NCBI GenBank assembly: GCA_945865855.1
Contig: CAMBES010000070.1
Span: 1-6,978, forward strand
Length of the DNA: 6,978 nt
Direction: 5' to 3'
Source of the DNA: Rhizobium sp. Q54
Lineage (GTDB): Bacteria > Pseudomonadota > Alphaproteobacteria > Rickettsiales > UBA1997
In this document: positions 1 through 5,863 of the stretch, piece by piece
How the letters are laid out: each line of letters opens with the position of its first letter
How positions within the stretch are numbered: the first letter of the stretch is position 1
Made by a program: the position numbers and the translations under genes
Notes under the pieces: model-generated
Database searches by the model: none
Told to the model about the DNA's origin: nothing
Seen by the model: only the letters and a program-made list of their open reading frames with translations

Positions 1-408
1 AAAGGTTCTAATCATTTTCCAGTGCGTTCAGAATCTAGATACGAGATAGCTGAGCGGTCAGCTGAAAATGCAAAATCCTCAATGGCTGAGGAGGAATCTT
101 CCACTAAAATACCGGTGGTTGCTGCTCCTAAAACAAATGATGAGGCCAATACTGAAGAGCTAGTTAGAGCACTTCCTGCAGCACCTACTCACACGATTGA
201 ACTACTGCCAGCAAAAGCGTCTCCAAATAAAGCGGAAGAAGTTCAAGATCATCATATTCCGAAAATTGGAATACCATTGGCTGCTGCCGCTCCCGAAACG
301 GCTACTACTTTTGAAGAGCAATTTCCTGAAGTACCTAATCACACACCGAATCTTAAATCGGTCGTTACAAAACTTGGTTCTTCACCGACTTTAAACACAC
401 GACGCTGA
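1..408 (+). CDS. C-terminal part of an unrecognised Ala/Pro/Glu-rich low-complexity protein (5' end outside window)
   Basis: The frame is open from base 1 (KGSNHFP precedes the first GTG at 22), so I treat this as the 3' end of a longer gene rather than a short gene starting at 22. About 135 codons are visible. The protein is rich in Ala, Pro, Glu, Lys and Thr, with short motifs such as PAAPTHT, PLAAAAPET and EVPNHTPN. It has no hydrophobic segment and no recognisable domain, so it looks like a disordered linker or tail. It ends in tandem in-frame stops (TGA at 406-408, TAA at 409-411). No U-rich terminator hairpin follows. The reading frame is long and continuous beside otherwise decayed DNA, which supports it being real, but I cannot name a function. 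A secreted or effector-type protein with a disordered tail is possible and unproven. Confidence 0.55.
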   Translation, partial: KGSNHFPVRSESRYEIAERSAENAKSSMAEEESSTKIPVVAAPKTNDEANTEELVRALPAAPTHTIELLPAKASPNKAEEVQDHHIPKIGIPLAAAAPETATTFEEQFPEVPNHTPNLKSVVTKLGSSPTLNTRR

Positions 409-445
409 TAAAAAATTGTTGAAGTAGTTGTTTCTAGATCTGTAT

Positions 446-843
446 TTATAAAATTTCTCTTTTCATCTTCTCATTCAGCGTCGCATAACTTTTTCTAACT
501 TCACTTAAAATCGACTTAATCAAACGCTTCAAAGCCTTGATTTCTTTGCGTGCAAGACGTTTTAGTAATAAAGATTACAGCACTTCTTTACTCGGATCTT
601 CAAATCACCACAGTCGGGATATTTTCAAGGTGGGAACTGAGATCTTCGAGCTTAAATTTTTTGTCCGAAATTCTTGCGCTTAACAACAAAAGCACACCTG
701 CTTCACGTAATGAATTAAAAAAATGTAACAAAGATTCTTCATCCGCAACTTGGTGAAAATCTTCAAGAATTTAAAATTTCATGCAGGTGATTACTTTTAA
801 CTTCAAAAGATTGCTGATTTTAAGCCAGCAATTCCACCAAGGC
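446..843 (-). pseudogene. hdaA: decayed HdaA-like (DnaA-related regulatory inactivator) gene remnant
   Basis: Reading the minus strand across frames recovers a contiguous Hda-like sequence. Bases about 843-769 give a worn segment ending VKSNHLHEILN. Bases 770-603 give 56 uninterrupted codons containing EDFHQVADEESLLHFFN, LLLLSARIS and LEDLSSHLENIPTVVI. Bases 604-446 give FEDPSKEVL, an in-frame stop at 577-575, then LLLKRLARKEIK and YATLNEKMK before a TAA at 448-446. This order matches the family: Walker B-like hydrophobic-D/E-D segment, sensor-1-like L-L-S-A-R, then the DL-S-L-IP motif, then the lid with L-KR-A. Hda proteins are AAA+ DnaA homologues of roughly 220 residues that, with the beta clamp, stimulate ATP hydrolysis by DnaA after replication starts. 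At least two frame changes (near 770 and 603), several stops and a lost Walker A glycine-rich loop rule out a working product. The N-terminal third is not recognisable. The family call is from memory of the motifs, not a search. Confidence 0.66.
810..832. repeat. short perfect inverted repeat (7-bp stem, 9-base loop)
   Basis: ATTGCTG at 810-816 pairs with CAGCAAT at 826-832. It sits inside the worn 5' part of the hdaA remnant, and a second weaker stem (TCTCAC/GTGAGA, 845-866) lies next to it. No T-run follows on either strand, so it is not a typical intrinsic terminator. It may be a chance by-product of decay. Confidence 0.35.
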
Positions 844-1311
844 CTCTCACCAATCAATGCGTGAGAAGAGATAGCCGTACACAAACTGCAGACACAACCA
901 AAAATGCGAACCAAAACGCAGAAAAAATCAAAAAAAATCGAGTCAGAAATTTTTAAAAGTTCTAAACCAGATTTTAGTCTGAATTTTTTAGGGAGTTAGA
1001 TTTGCGATGGATTCATTATCGCGCCGAAAATTTGATAACTTCTAACACACTTACGTTTGATAAATTAGCTTTGCGCTCCATCGAGACTATAAATGGTTTT
1101 TGAAACAACATTTATTTGGACAGTTCTGACAGCTTCTTGTCATTATCTATAACGCAGCAGATTATTTTTTTTCGAACTTTGTTTAAAACTTGATAGCTTC
1201 TGGGAATGATTTTTTCTAAGCAGGGCTTTGAGATTGCTAGTTCGATGTTTGTTTTATTTAAATGAACAGTGTTTGCAAAATCGTCATTTTTTATTATTTC
1301 AACTCAAAATC
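844..1311. other. gene-poor stretch upstream of dxr; no supported gene
   Basis: About 470 bases without a gene I can support. On the minus strand, one frame continuous with the 5' side of the hdaA remnant stays open from about 990 down to 774. Near 930-880 it contains a hydrophobic Phe/Val/Cys-rich stretch, perhaps worn coding DNA of a membrane protein or the lost N-terminus of the remnant, but I recognise no family. Short inverted repeats occur: TCTCAC/GTGAGA (845-850/861-866), GCGAT/ATCGC around 1002-1022, and GTTAGA/TCTAAC near 995 and 1041. No convincing sigma-70 promoter stands out upstream of dxr. A poor -35/-10 pair (TTGCTA about 1233, TATTTA about 1254, 15-base spacing) is the best I see. 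Confidence 0.5.
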
Positions 1312-2448
1312 ATGAAAAGAATTTCCATTCTTGGATCAACTGGATCGATCGGAAAAAACACCGTTGAAGTAATTAACAATGATTCAAAAAATTTCTCGGT
1401 AGTTGCGCTTGTGGCAAGAAATGATGTGAAGACTTTAATCGCTCAAGCCTTGTTGCTCAAGCCTTCTTACGTGGTGATCGAAAATGAAAAAAAATTTTCT
1501 GAGTTAAAATTTGCGCTAAAAAATTTAAAGAAATGCGAAGTTCTTTGCGGTCGAAAAGCAATTCTTGAAGTAGCAAAAATAAAATGTGATTTGGTGATTT
1601 CGGCAATTATGGGCGCGGCAGGAATGTTGCCAACCCTTGCAGCAATTGAAGCGGGATCGAATATTGCTTTAGCTAATAAAGAATCGCTGGTTTGCGCCGG
1701 AGAATTTTTGATGGCGGCAGTGGCAAAAAATAAAGTAAAAATTCTGCCGGTTGATTCTGAGCATAACGCAATTTTTCAGATTTTTGAAAATGAAAATCTT
1801 GAGGCGATTGAATCTATAACACTTACAGCATCGGGTGGTCCTTTCTTTAATTCCAAAAAAGATCCCAAGAAAATTTCGATTGCTGAAGCATTAAAACATC
1901 CAAATTGGTCAATGGGTGCGAAAATTTCGATCGACTCGGCGACAATGATGAATAAGGGCTTAGAAGCGATTGAGGCTTTTCATCTTTTTCCGGTTTCTAA
2001 AGAGCAAATTAAAATTTTAATTCATCCGCAATCAATTCTGCACGGGTTAGTAAATTACCAAGATGGATCAAGCCTTGCTGCGCTTAGCATGCCAGACATG
2101 AAGGTGCCGATTTCTTACGCGCTTACTTTTCCAAAGCGAATGAAAATCAAGCATCAACAACTCGATTTAGCGAAGGTAAAAAAGTTAGAATTTTTTGCCG
2201 TTGATGAGAAAAAATTTCCAGCAGTGAAGATTTGTCGCGAGGCCTTGGAGACTGATGGATCAGCACCTGCGGTACTTAATGCAGCGAATGAAGTTGCGGT
2301 GGAAAGATTTTTACGCGGAGAGATTTCTTTCGATCAAATCACAAAAATTGTCGCAAAAACTTTGGATAAAATTTCGCATCGAAAGGTGAAATCGGTTGAA
2401 GATGCCCTGTGGTTTGATCAGCAGGCCAGAGCTTTTGCTGCTAAGTAA
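1312..2448 (+). CDS. dxr: 1-deoxy-D-xylulose 5-phosphate reductoisomerase
   Basis: This enzyme converts 1-deoxy-D-xylulose 5-phosphate to 2-C-methyl-D-erythritol 4-phosphate with NADPH and a divalent metal, the committed step of the MEP isoprenoid pathway in the cytosol. The 378-residue product has the full motif set. The dinucleotide loop GSTGSIG is at residues 8-14 and ANKESLV at 121-127. PVDSEHNAIFQ at 146-156 carries metal ligands D148 and E150. ASGGPF is at 173-178, HPNWSMG at 196-202 and IDSATMMNKGLE at 207-218. HPQSILHG (238-245) and MPDMKVPISYAL (260-271) follow. Length fits the family (about 380-400). I chose ATG 1312 because the nucleotide-binding strand KRISILG follows at once. A TTG at 1228 would add 28 residues with no counterpart in the family. 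No clear Shine-Dalgarno sequence is visible. Neighbours are unrelated to isoprenoid synthesis. The last six codons lie within a tandem duplication. Confidence 0.97.
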   Translation: MKRISILGSTGSIGKNTVEVINNDSKNFSVVALVARNDVKTLIAQALLLKPSYVVIENEKKFSELKFALKNLKKCEVLCGRKAILEVAKIKCDLVISAIMGAAGMLPTLAAIEAGSNIALANKESLVCAGEFLMAAVAKNKVKILPVDSEHNAIFQIFENENLEAIESITLTASGGPFFNSKKDPKKISIAEALKHPNWSMGAKISIDSATMMNKGLEAIEAFHLFPVSKEQIKILIHPQSILHGLVNYQDGSSLAALSMPDMKVPISYALTFPKRMKIKHQQLDLAKVKKLEFFAVDEKKFPAVKICREALETDGSAPAVLNAANEVAVERFLRGEISFDQITKIVAKTLDKISHRKVKSVEDALWFDQQARAFAAK

Positions 2449-2468
2449 CTACCTCTTGTCGTCCCGTC

Positions 2469-2488
2469 ATCCCCGCGAAGGCGGGGAT
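2469..2488. repeat. GC-rich palindromic repeat, copy 1
   Basis: ATCCCCGC-GAAG-GCGGGGAT is a perfect 8-bp stem with a 4-base loop, 20 bases after the dxr stop. The sequence GTCATCCCCGCGAAGGCGGGGATCC is a type of interspersed palindrome I know from several proteobacterial genomes, and its layout recalls the neisserial dRS3 repeat (an inverted ATTCCC/GGGAAT pair around a short core). No T-run follows, so it is not a standard intrinsic terminator, though the stem could protect the 3' end of dxr mRNA. Confidence 0.9.
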
Positions 2489-2563
2489 CCAGAAAAAGTT
2501 TCTAACACATTACGAGCCTTCCTTAGCTTTTGCTGCTAAGTAATTACCTCTTTTCATCCCGTC

Positions 2564-2583
2564 ATCCCCGCGAAGGCGGGGAT
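2564..2583. repeat. GC-rich palindromic repeat, copy 2
   Basis: This has the same 20 bases as the copy 95 bases upstream, with no mismatch, although the flanking duplicated DNA has diverged. The conserved core beside changed flanks suggests either chance or selection/gene conversion on the palindrome. Confidence 0.9.
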
Positions 2584-2620
2584 CCAGGGAAAGTTTCTAC
2601 ACATTACGAGCCTTCCTTAA

Positions 2621-2640
2621 ATCCCCGCCTTCGCGTGGAT
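2621..2640. repeat. GC-rich palindromic repeat, copy 3, inverted and imperfect
   Basis: ATCCCCGC-CTTC-GCGTGGAT has an 8-bp stem with one mismatch. Its reverse complement matches the other copies. With its flank, 2621-2644 is the reverse complement of 2560-2583 at 23 of 24 positions, separated by 37 bases. It lies 18 bases past the stop of the convergent rRNA methyltransferase gene. Reading the minus strand, a T-run (TTTTTT) precedes rather than follows it, so it is not a standard terminator for that operon. Confidence 0.85.
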
Positions 2641-2658
2641 GACGCGGAAAAAATATAA

Positions 2659-3804
2659 CTAAAGTGAGAAAGTAATCGATTTCAAATATTCACTTTCCCG
2701 AAGCCCAGGATGAATAGGGTGATCAATATCGGCACCAAAGCTTCTGATTAATTTCGCTTTACGTCCGAGCTTACGGAAGCCGTCATTTGCTGCGTTAATG
2801 AGGTCTTGTTGACTAACTTGATGAGAGCAAGAGCTGAGCATTAAAATTCCGCCCTCTCTAACTAAGCTCGCCGAAAGCTTGATCAGTTTTTCGTAACCTT
2901 TCATTCCTGAGAAAAAATCTTTTTTGCTTTTGACAAAGGCTGGAGGATCGAGAAGAACAATGTCGAAACGCTTCTTTTGGAATTCAGCATTTTCTAGAAG
3001 TGCATAAACTTTTTCGTGAATAAATTCAGCGTTTTCAGGTAAAGAAAGTTTAACCGGAGAAGAGTCAACAAAAGTCACTGATTTCGCGCCGCCTTTCAAT
3101 GCATTAAAGCCAAATCCACCCAGGTAGCAGAAGGCATCAAGCACATCACAATCTTTAGAAATCGAAGCAACAAATTCACGATTTTTTCTTTGATCAAAAA
3201 ACCAGCCAGTTTTTTGGCCAGCTCTTACGTCGATCAAATATTTAATCCCATTTTCTTCGATTTCGATTTTTTCAGGAATTTCGCCTTTGATAATTTTGGT
3301 CTCTATTTCCAAGCCTTCATATCTTCTCATTTCGATGTCGTTACGGAAAATAATCGCGGCATCAGGAAATATTTTTTCAAGTGCGGAGATTAAAAGCGGT
3401 GAAAGTTTTTCCATTCCGGCGGTTGAAATTTGACAAGAAATAACATTGCCGAAGAGGTCGATTACAAGGCCGGGAAGGAAGTCAGCTTCAGAGTGAACTA
3501 GGCGGTAGAAAGGCTTGTCGAAGAATCTGTCGCGCAAGGCTTTTGCTTTGAGAATTCTTCTAACAAAAAAATCTTCGTCGACTTTTTCAGAAGATTTGTG
3601 ACTCAAAATTCTTCCAGAAATCAAGCTTTGTGGGTTGAAATAAGCGAGTGCGCAGGTTTCACCTTTTTGAATTTCAACTTCAACTAGCGAGCCTTTTTCT
3701 AAACTTTTTAATTCAGCAAAATTTTCAATTTCGTTAGAGAAAATCCAAGGGTGGCCGTAGACGAGACGTAGCTCGTGAGATTTTTTAATTTTTAGTTTTA
3801 GCAT
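2659..3804 (-). CDS. rlmI: RlmI-like class I SAM-dependent 23S rRNA cytosine-5 methyltransferase
   Basis: The family methylates a cytosine of 23S rRNA (C1962 in E. coli) using S-adenosylmethionine. The 381-residue product has an N-terminal PUA-like RNA-binding region (about 1-75, with YGHPWIFSNEIE at 16-27). A central linker domain ends in GQKTGWFFDQRKNR (196-209). The Rossmann SAM-binding loop is VLDAFCYLGGFGFNAL (221-236), with the acidic end of the next strand at FVDSS (245-249). The catalytic-type motifs are LDPPAF (285-290) and SSCSH (324-328, nucleophile-type Cys326). A family-typical DHPIHPG tail is at 361-367. Length is close to E. coli RlmI (396). The ATG at 3804 lies 3 bases after the stop of the upstream glycosyltransferase, with no obvious Shine-Dalgarno sequence, so translation is probably coupled. 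It is the last gene of the operon and converges on dxr. Its presence behind glycosyltransferases is probably positional, not functional. The exact target base is inferred from family. Confidence 0.88.
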   Translation of the reverse strand: MLKLKIKKSHELRLVYGHPWIFSNEIENFAELKSLEKGSLVEVEIQKGETCALAYFNPQSLISGRILSHKSSEKVDEDFFVRRILKAKALRDRFFDKPFYRLVHSEADFLPGLVIDLFGNVISCQISTAGMEKLSPLLISALEKIFPDAAIIFRNDIEMRRYEGLEIETKIIKGEIPEKIEIEENGIKYLIDVRAGQKTGWFFDQRKNREFVASISKDCDVLDAFCYLGGFGFNALKGGAKSVTFVDSSPVKLSLPENAEFIHEKVYALLENAEFQKKRFDIVLLDPPAFVKSKKDFFSGMKGYEKLIKLSASLVREGGILMLSSCSHQVSQQDLINAANDGFRKLGRKAKLIRSFGADIDHPIHPGLRESEYLKSITFSL

Positions 3805-3807
3805 TTT

Positions 3808-4779
3808 TTAGAAAATTAGATGTAACAGTTCAGCAAGTAGAAATCCGACAGCAAGCCACTTAAAATTTTTTCTCTTTTTCTTTGATCTTGCCCATTTGAG
3901 TAAGAAAAATGGATCGCGGTGAAAAGATAAATAAGCCGCTTCTGCAGATGCGTTATTAGTGAGCTCAGAAAGTTTTTTCAGTTTGAAATCAGAAAAATCT
4001 TCAAACGCAAAATTAACAAAATCCAAATCAGAAATTGTGTGCGTGCCGCTGGAGTCGAAGCCGATATTTTTTGTTAAAGGTTTGCTGCTATGCACAGTGT
4101 AGCCACTGTTTTTAAACATGCTGTAAGACATTTGGATGTCCCAAGCATTGATGCGATTTTCTTTTTGTAGGCGCAACATATCAAACATGTTTCCACCGGC
4201 GCGGTTAAAGGCTTTGATTAGTTTTTTATTTTTAGCAAATTCGGCGTAATCCTTGATTTCAAAATCAATTTTTTGCCAGCGATCCTTCCAAGTTCCCCAG
4301 CCCCAAGATGAACTCTTGCCTTGGACGAAGAAGACGTCATCAGAATAATTTTCAGGAAATCTAATAAGATTTTTTGGGTAGTTAAAACCACTGACGCACC
4401 AGACATCTTTTTCACCTCGGTAAAAATCTAATGATCTATTGGTGAAGTTTAAAAAATCTTTTGCGGCGATGATGTCATCTTCGACAACAATCACAGAGTC
4501 ATGATTTTCTAGGACGGATTGAATGCCGAATATTATCGAAAATTGCGAGCCGTGATTAACTTCTCTTTTAGTGACGTGAATTTTTTTGAAGCCACTCAAG
4601 GAATCGACAACTTCGTGAACAGATTTTATTGCAGCTAAATCTTTAATATTTCTTGGCCCATCGCAGAAAATAAAAATTTCTGAATCCTGTGCTAAGTCGT
4701 TGTGCAACAGGGCCTCAAGAACTATTTTGGTTTTGTCGGCGCGATTAAAACAAAAGAAAGCAATCGGAGCGTTTGTCAT
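3808..4779 (-). CDS. GT-A-fold (GNT-I-like) glycosyltransferase with hydrophobic C-terminal tail
   Basis: The product has 323 residues. The N-terminus PIAFFCFNRADKT (5-17) and FIFCDGPR (36-43) resemble the nucleotide-sugar entry of GT-A enzymes. SVIVVEDDI (95-103) supplies the DxD-type metal-binding acidic triplet E100-D101-D102. SSWGWGTWKDRW (157-168) and AWDIQ (212-216) are further motifs seen in bacterial enzymes that transfer sugars to surface polysaccharide or protein. The C-terminus has a basic patch (KKKRK, 300-304) and a hydrophobic stretch (307-323) ending the protein, which suggests attachment to the inner face of the membrane. An upstream in-frame ATG at 4827 would add 16 residues. 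I prefer ATG 4779 because it forms an ATGA overlap with the upstream glycosyltransferase and begins directly at the first beta strand. Donor and acceptor cannot be read from the sequence. The upstream pilin-like genes make surface glycan or protein glycosylation a reasonable guess. Confidence 0.82.
   Translation of the reverse strand: MTNAPIAFFCFNRADKTKIVLEALLHNDLAQDSEIFIFCDGPRNIKDLAAIKSVHEVVDSLSGFKKIHVTKREVNHGSQFSIIFGIQSVLENHDSVIVVEDDIIAAKDFLNFTNRSLDFYRGEKDVWCVSGFNYPKNLIRFPENYSDDVFFVQGKSSSWGWGTWKDRWQKIDFEIKDYAEFAKNKKLIKAFNRAGGNMFDMLRLQKENRINAWDIQMSYSMFKNSGYTVHSSKPLTKNIGFDSSGTHTISDLDFVNFAFEDFSDFKLKKLSELTNNASAEAAYLSFHRDPFFLLKWARSKKKRKNFKWLAVGFLLAELLHLIF
4776..4779 (-). other. ATGA stop/start overlap between the two glycosyltransferase genes
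   Basis: On the minus strand, ATGA contains the start ATG (4779-4777) of the GT-A gene and the stop TGA (4778-4776) of the GT4 gene. This overlap decides the downstream start and points to termination-reinitiation. No Shine-Dalgarno sequence precedes it (the ten bases upstream are AACAATTTT-rich). Confidence 0.85.
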
Positions 4780-5861
4780 AAAATTGTTTGATAGGCTTGC
4801 TTCATCTCTGTTGCGGCTTTTTGCCAAGAGAATTTTTTATTTTGTTTGTAACCATTTGCGATCAATGCAGCTCTAAGTTCGGCGTCGCTGATTATTTTTT
4901 CGACAGAAGCTTTAATTGCCTGTGGATCTTTCGGATCAAAATAAAGTGCAGCATCTCCTGCAGCTTCTGGAGTAGCGGAAACATTGGCAGCAAGCACTGG
5001 GCAGCCACAGGCGAAAGATTCTAAAATGGTCACGCCAAAGCCTTCGTAGTAAGAGGGCGAAATGAAGGCGAGAGCGGTTTTGTAAAGAATGATTAAATCG
5101 CGATCTTCGCCAGAGACTACTCTAACTTTTTTTTCTAACCCTAAATTATCGACGAAGTGTTTTTCTTTTTTGTCGAAAGGTGCGCCGAAGCAAACAAGTT
5201 CTAGATTTGGATTATTTTTTAAAACTTCTGAAATCGCCGAAAGCATGAAGTAAAAATTTTTGTAAATGCTGCGGTTACCGACGAAAAGTAAGAAATCTTT
5301 TTGCGGTTTTTTTGCTTCTGTCGTCGCGATTAATTTTTCATCAAGCGAGCAGGCTTGGTAAATGACGGCGATTTTTTCTTCTTTGATGTCGATGAATTTT
5401 AGTAGATCTTTTTTTGTCTGCTCAGAAACGACGATTATTTTATCTGCCTTTAGCGCCAATTGTTTTTTCAAAATCGCAAGACGATCTTTGAGCGGAAACA
5501 TTTCCGGAAAAAGTTCGTAAATCATGTCGTGAATTGTAATCACGAATGGCTTACAACTCAGATAATCCAAGAAGTAGTCGTCGTAGTAAGTGGCGTGAAA
5601 AATATCGAACTCACCGGAATTAAGAATTTTTTTTGTGACTTCTTGATTTTGATCGGGCGATTTTTTGAAGAAGTTAAAGCGAGATTGTTCACCAATTTGC
5701 AAATCAACAATTCCCGGCGCCGCCTTCAAATATTCATTATCATGGTGGTGAATTGGAAGCCTGGCTTCAGGGCCAATTTCTTTGATCAAGTTACAAAAAT
5801 AACGCGAAATTCCCCCGTGTTTTTGTGCAGAAAAAATTTGGTAATCGAAGATTAATTTCAT
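4776..5861 (-). CDS. GT4-family (GT-B fold) glycosyltransferase
   Basis: The product has 361 residues, typical for family 4 retaining glycosyltransferases, which transfer a sugar from a nucleotide-sugar donor. The N-terminal half has the acceptor-side motif KHGGISRYFCNLI (14-26), FDIFHATYY (85-93) and HDMIYELFPEMFP (111-123). This pattern resembles mannosyltransferase-like members of lipopolysaccharide O-chain and exopolysaccharide clusters. The C-terminal half opens with FLLFVGNRSIYKN (190-202) and has SPSYYEGFGVTILE (268-281), the EX7E donor-binding signature with E273 and E281. CGCPVLAA and ATPEAAGDAALYFDP follow. No signal peptide or membrane segment is seen, so it is cytosolic or peripheral. 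Its ATG overlaps the upstream stop by one base (TAATG) and its TGA overlaps the next ATG by four, so it is translated in lockstep with both neighbours. Sugar specificity is not determinable here. Confidence 0.92.
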   Translation of the reverse strand: MKLIFDYQIFSAQKHGGISRYFCNLIKEIGPEARLPIHHHDNEYLKAAPGIVDLQIGEQSRFNFFKKSPDQNQEVTKKILNSGEFDIFHATYYDDYFLDYLSCKPFVITIHDMIYELFPEMFPLKDRLAILKKQLALKADKIIVVSEQTKKDLLKFIDIKEEKIAVIYQACSLDEKLIATTEAKKPQKDFLLFVGNRSIYKNFYFMLSAISEVLKNNPNLELVCFGAPFDKKEKHFVDNLGLEKKVRVVSGEDRDLIILYKTALAFISPSYYEGFGVTILESFACGCPVLAANVSATPEAAGDAALYFDPKDPQAIKASVEKIISDAELRAALIANGYKQNKKFSWQKAATEMKQAYQTIL

Positions 5862-5863
5862 TA
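5859..5863 (-). other. TAATG stop/start overlap between the pilin-like and GT4 genes
   Basis: On the minus strand, TAATG joins the stop TAA of the prepilin-type gene (5863-5861) to the ATG of the GT4 gene (5861-5859). The one-base overlap implies that the glycosyltransferase is made only as ribosomes finish the pilin-like protein. The upstream bases lack a clear Shine-Dalgarno sequence. Confidence 0.85.

Larger units (their letters stand above)
2430..2618. repeat. 95-base tandem duplication spanning the dxr stop codon
   Basis: Copy 1 (2430-2524) and copy 2 (2525-2618) align with five substitutions and one single-base gap, about 89 of 95 positions identical. Each copy starts AGCTTTTGCTGCTAAGTAA, the end of dxr (Ala-Phe-Ala-Ala-Lys-stop), continues through a GC-rich palindrome and ends TTACGAGCCTTCCTT. 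The functional dxr end is the first copy; the second contains a non-functional echo of the last codons. The divergence shows the duplication is not brand new. Confidence 0.93.

Noticed and set aside
197..394. Second frame within the first gene
   Set aside because: Its composition is that of an out-of-frame reading of the Ala/Pro/Glu-rich gene, with no independent signal.
550..756. Plus-strand 68-codon frame
   Set aside because: It lies antisense to the best-preserved part of the hdaA remnant, has no recognisable features and is explained as a shadow frame.
904..999. Plus-strand small ORF of 31 residues, Lys-rich
   Set aside because: It has no ribosome site, no recognisable motif and AT-rich low-complexity content; a chance frame cannot be excluded.
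1228..1311. N-terminal extension of dxr from a TTG start (28 extra residues)
   Set aside because: The extension is Leu/Phe/Cys-rich with no counterpart in Dxr proteins, and the ATG at 1312 places the GSTGSIG loop at the usual distance from the start.
2469..2640. Intrinsic terminators for dxr and the convergent operon
   Set aside because: The stems are strong but none is followed by a T-run in the direction of transcription, so I list them as palindromic repeats only.
2430..2640. CRISPR array
   Set aside because: There are only two direct units, directly adjacent, including part of a coding sequence, with no unique spacers and no cas genes.
4780..4827. 16-residue upstream extension of the GT-A glycosyltransferase
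   Set aside because: It overlaps the end of the GT4 gene and is polar and unlike a GT-A beginning. The ATGA-overlap start gives the first beta strand at once.
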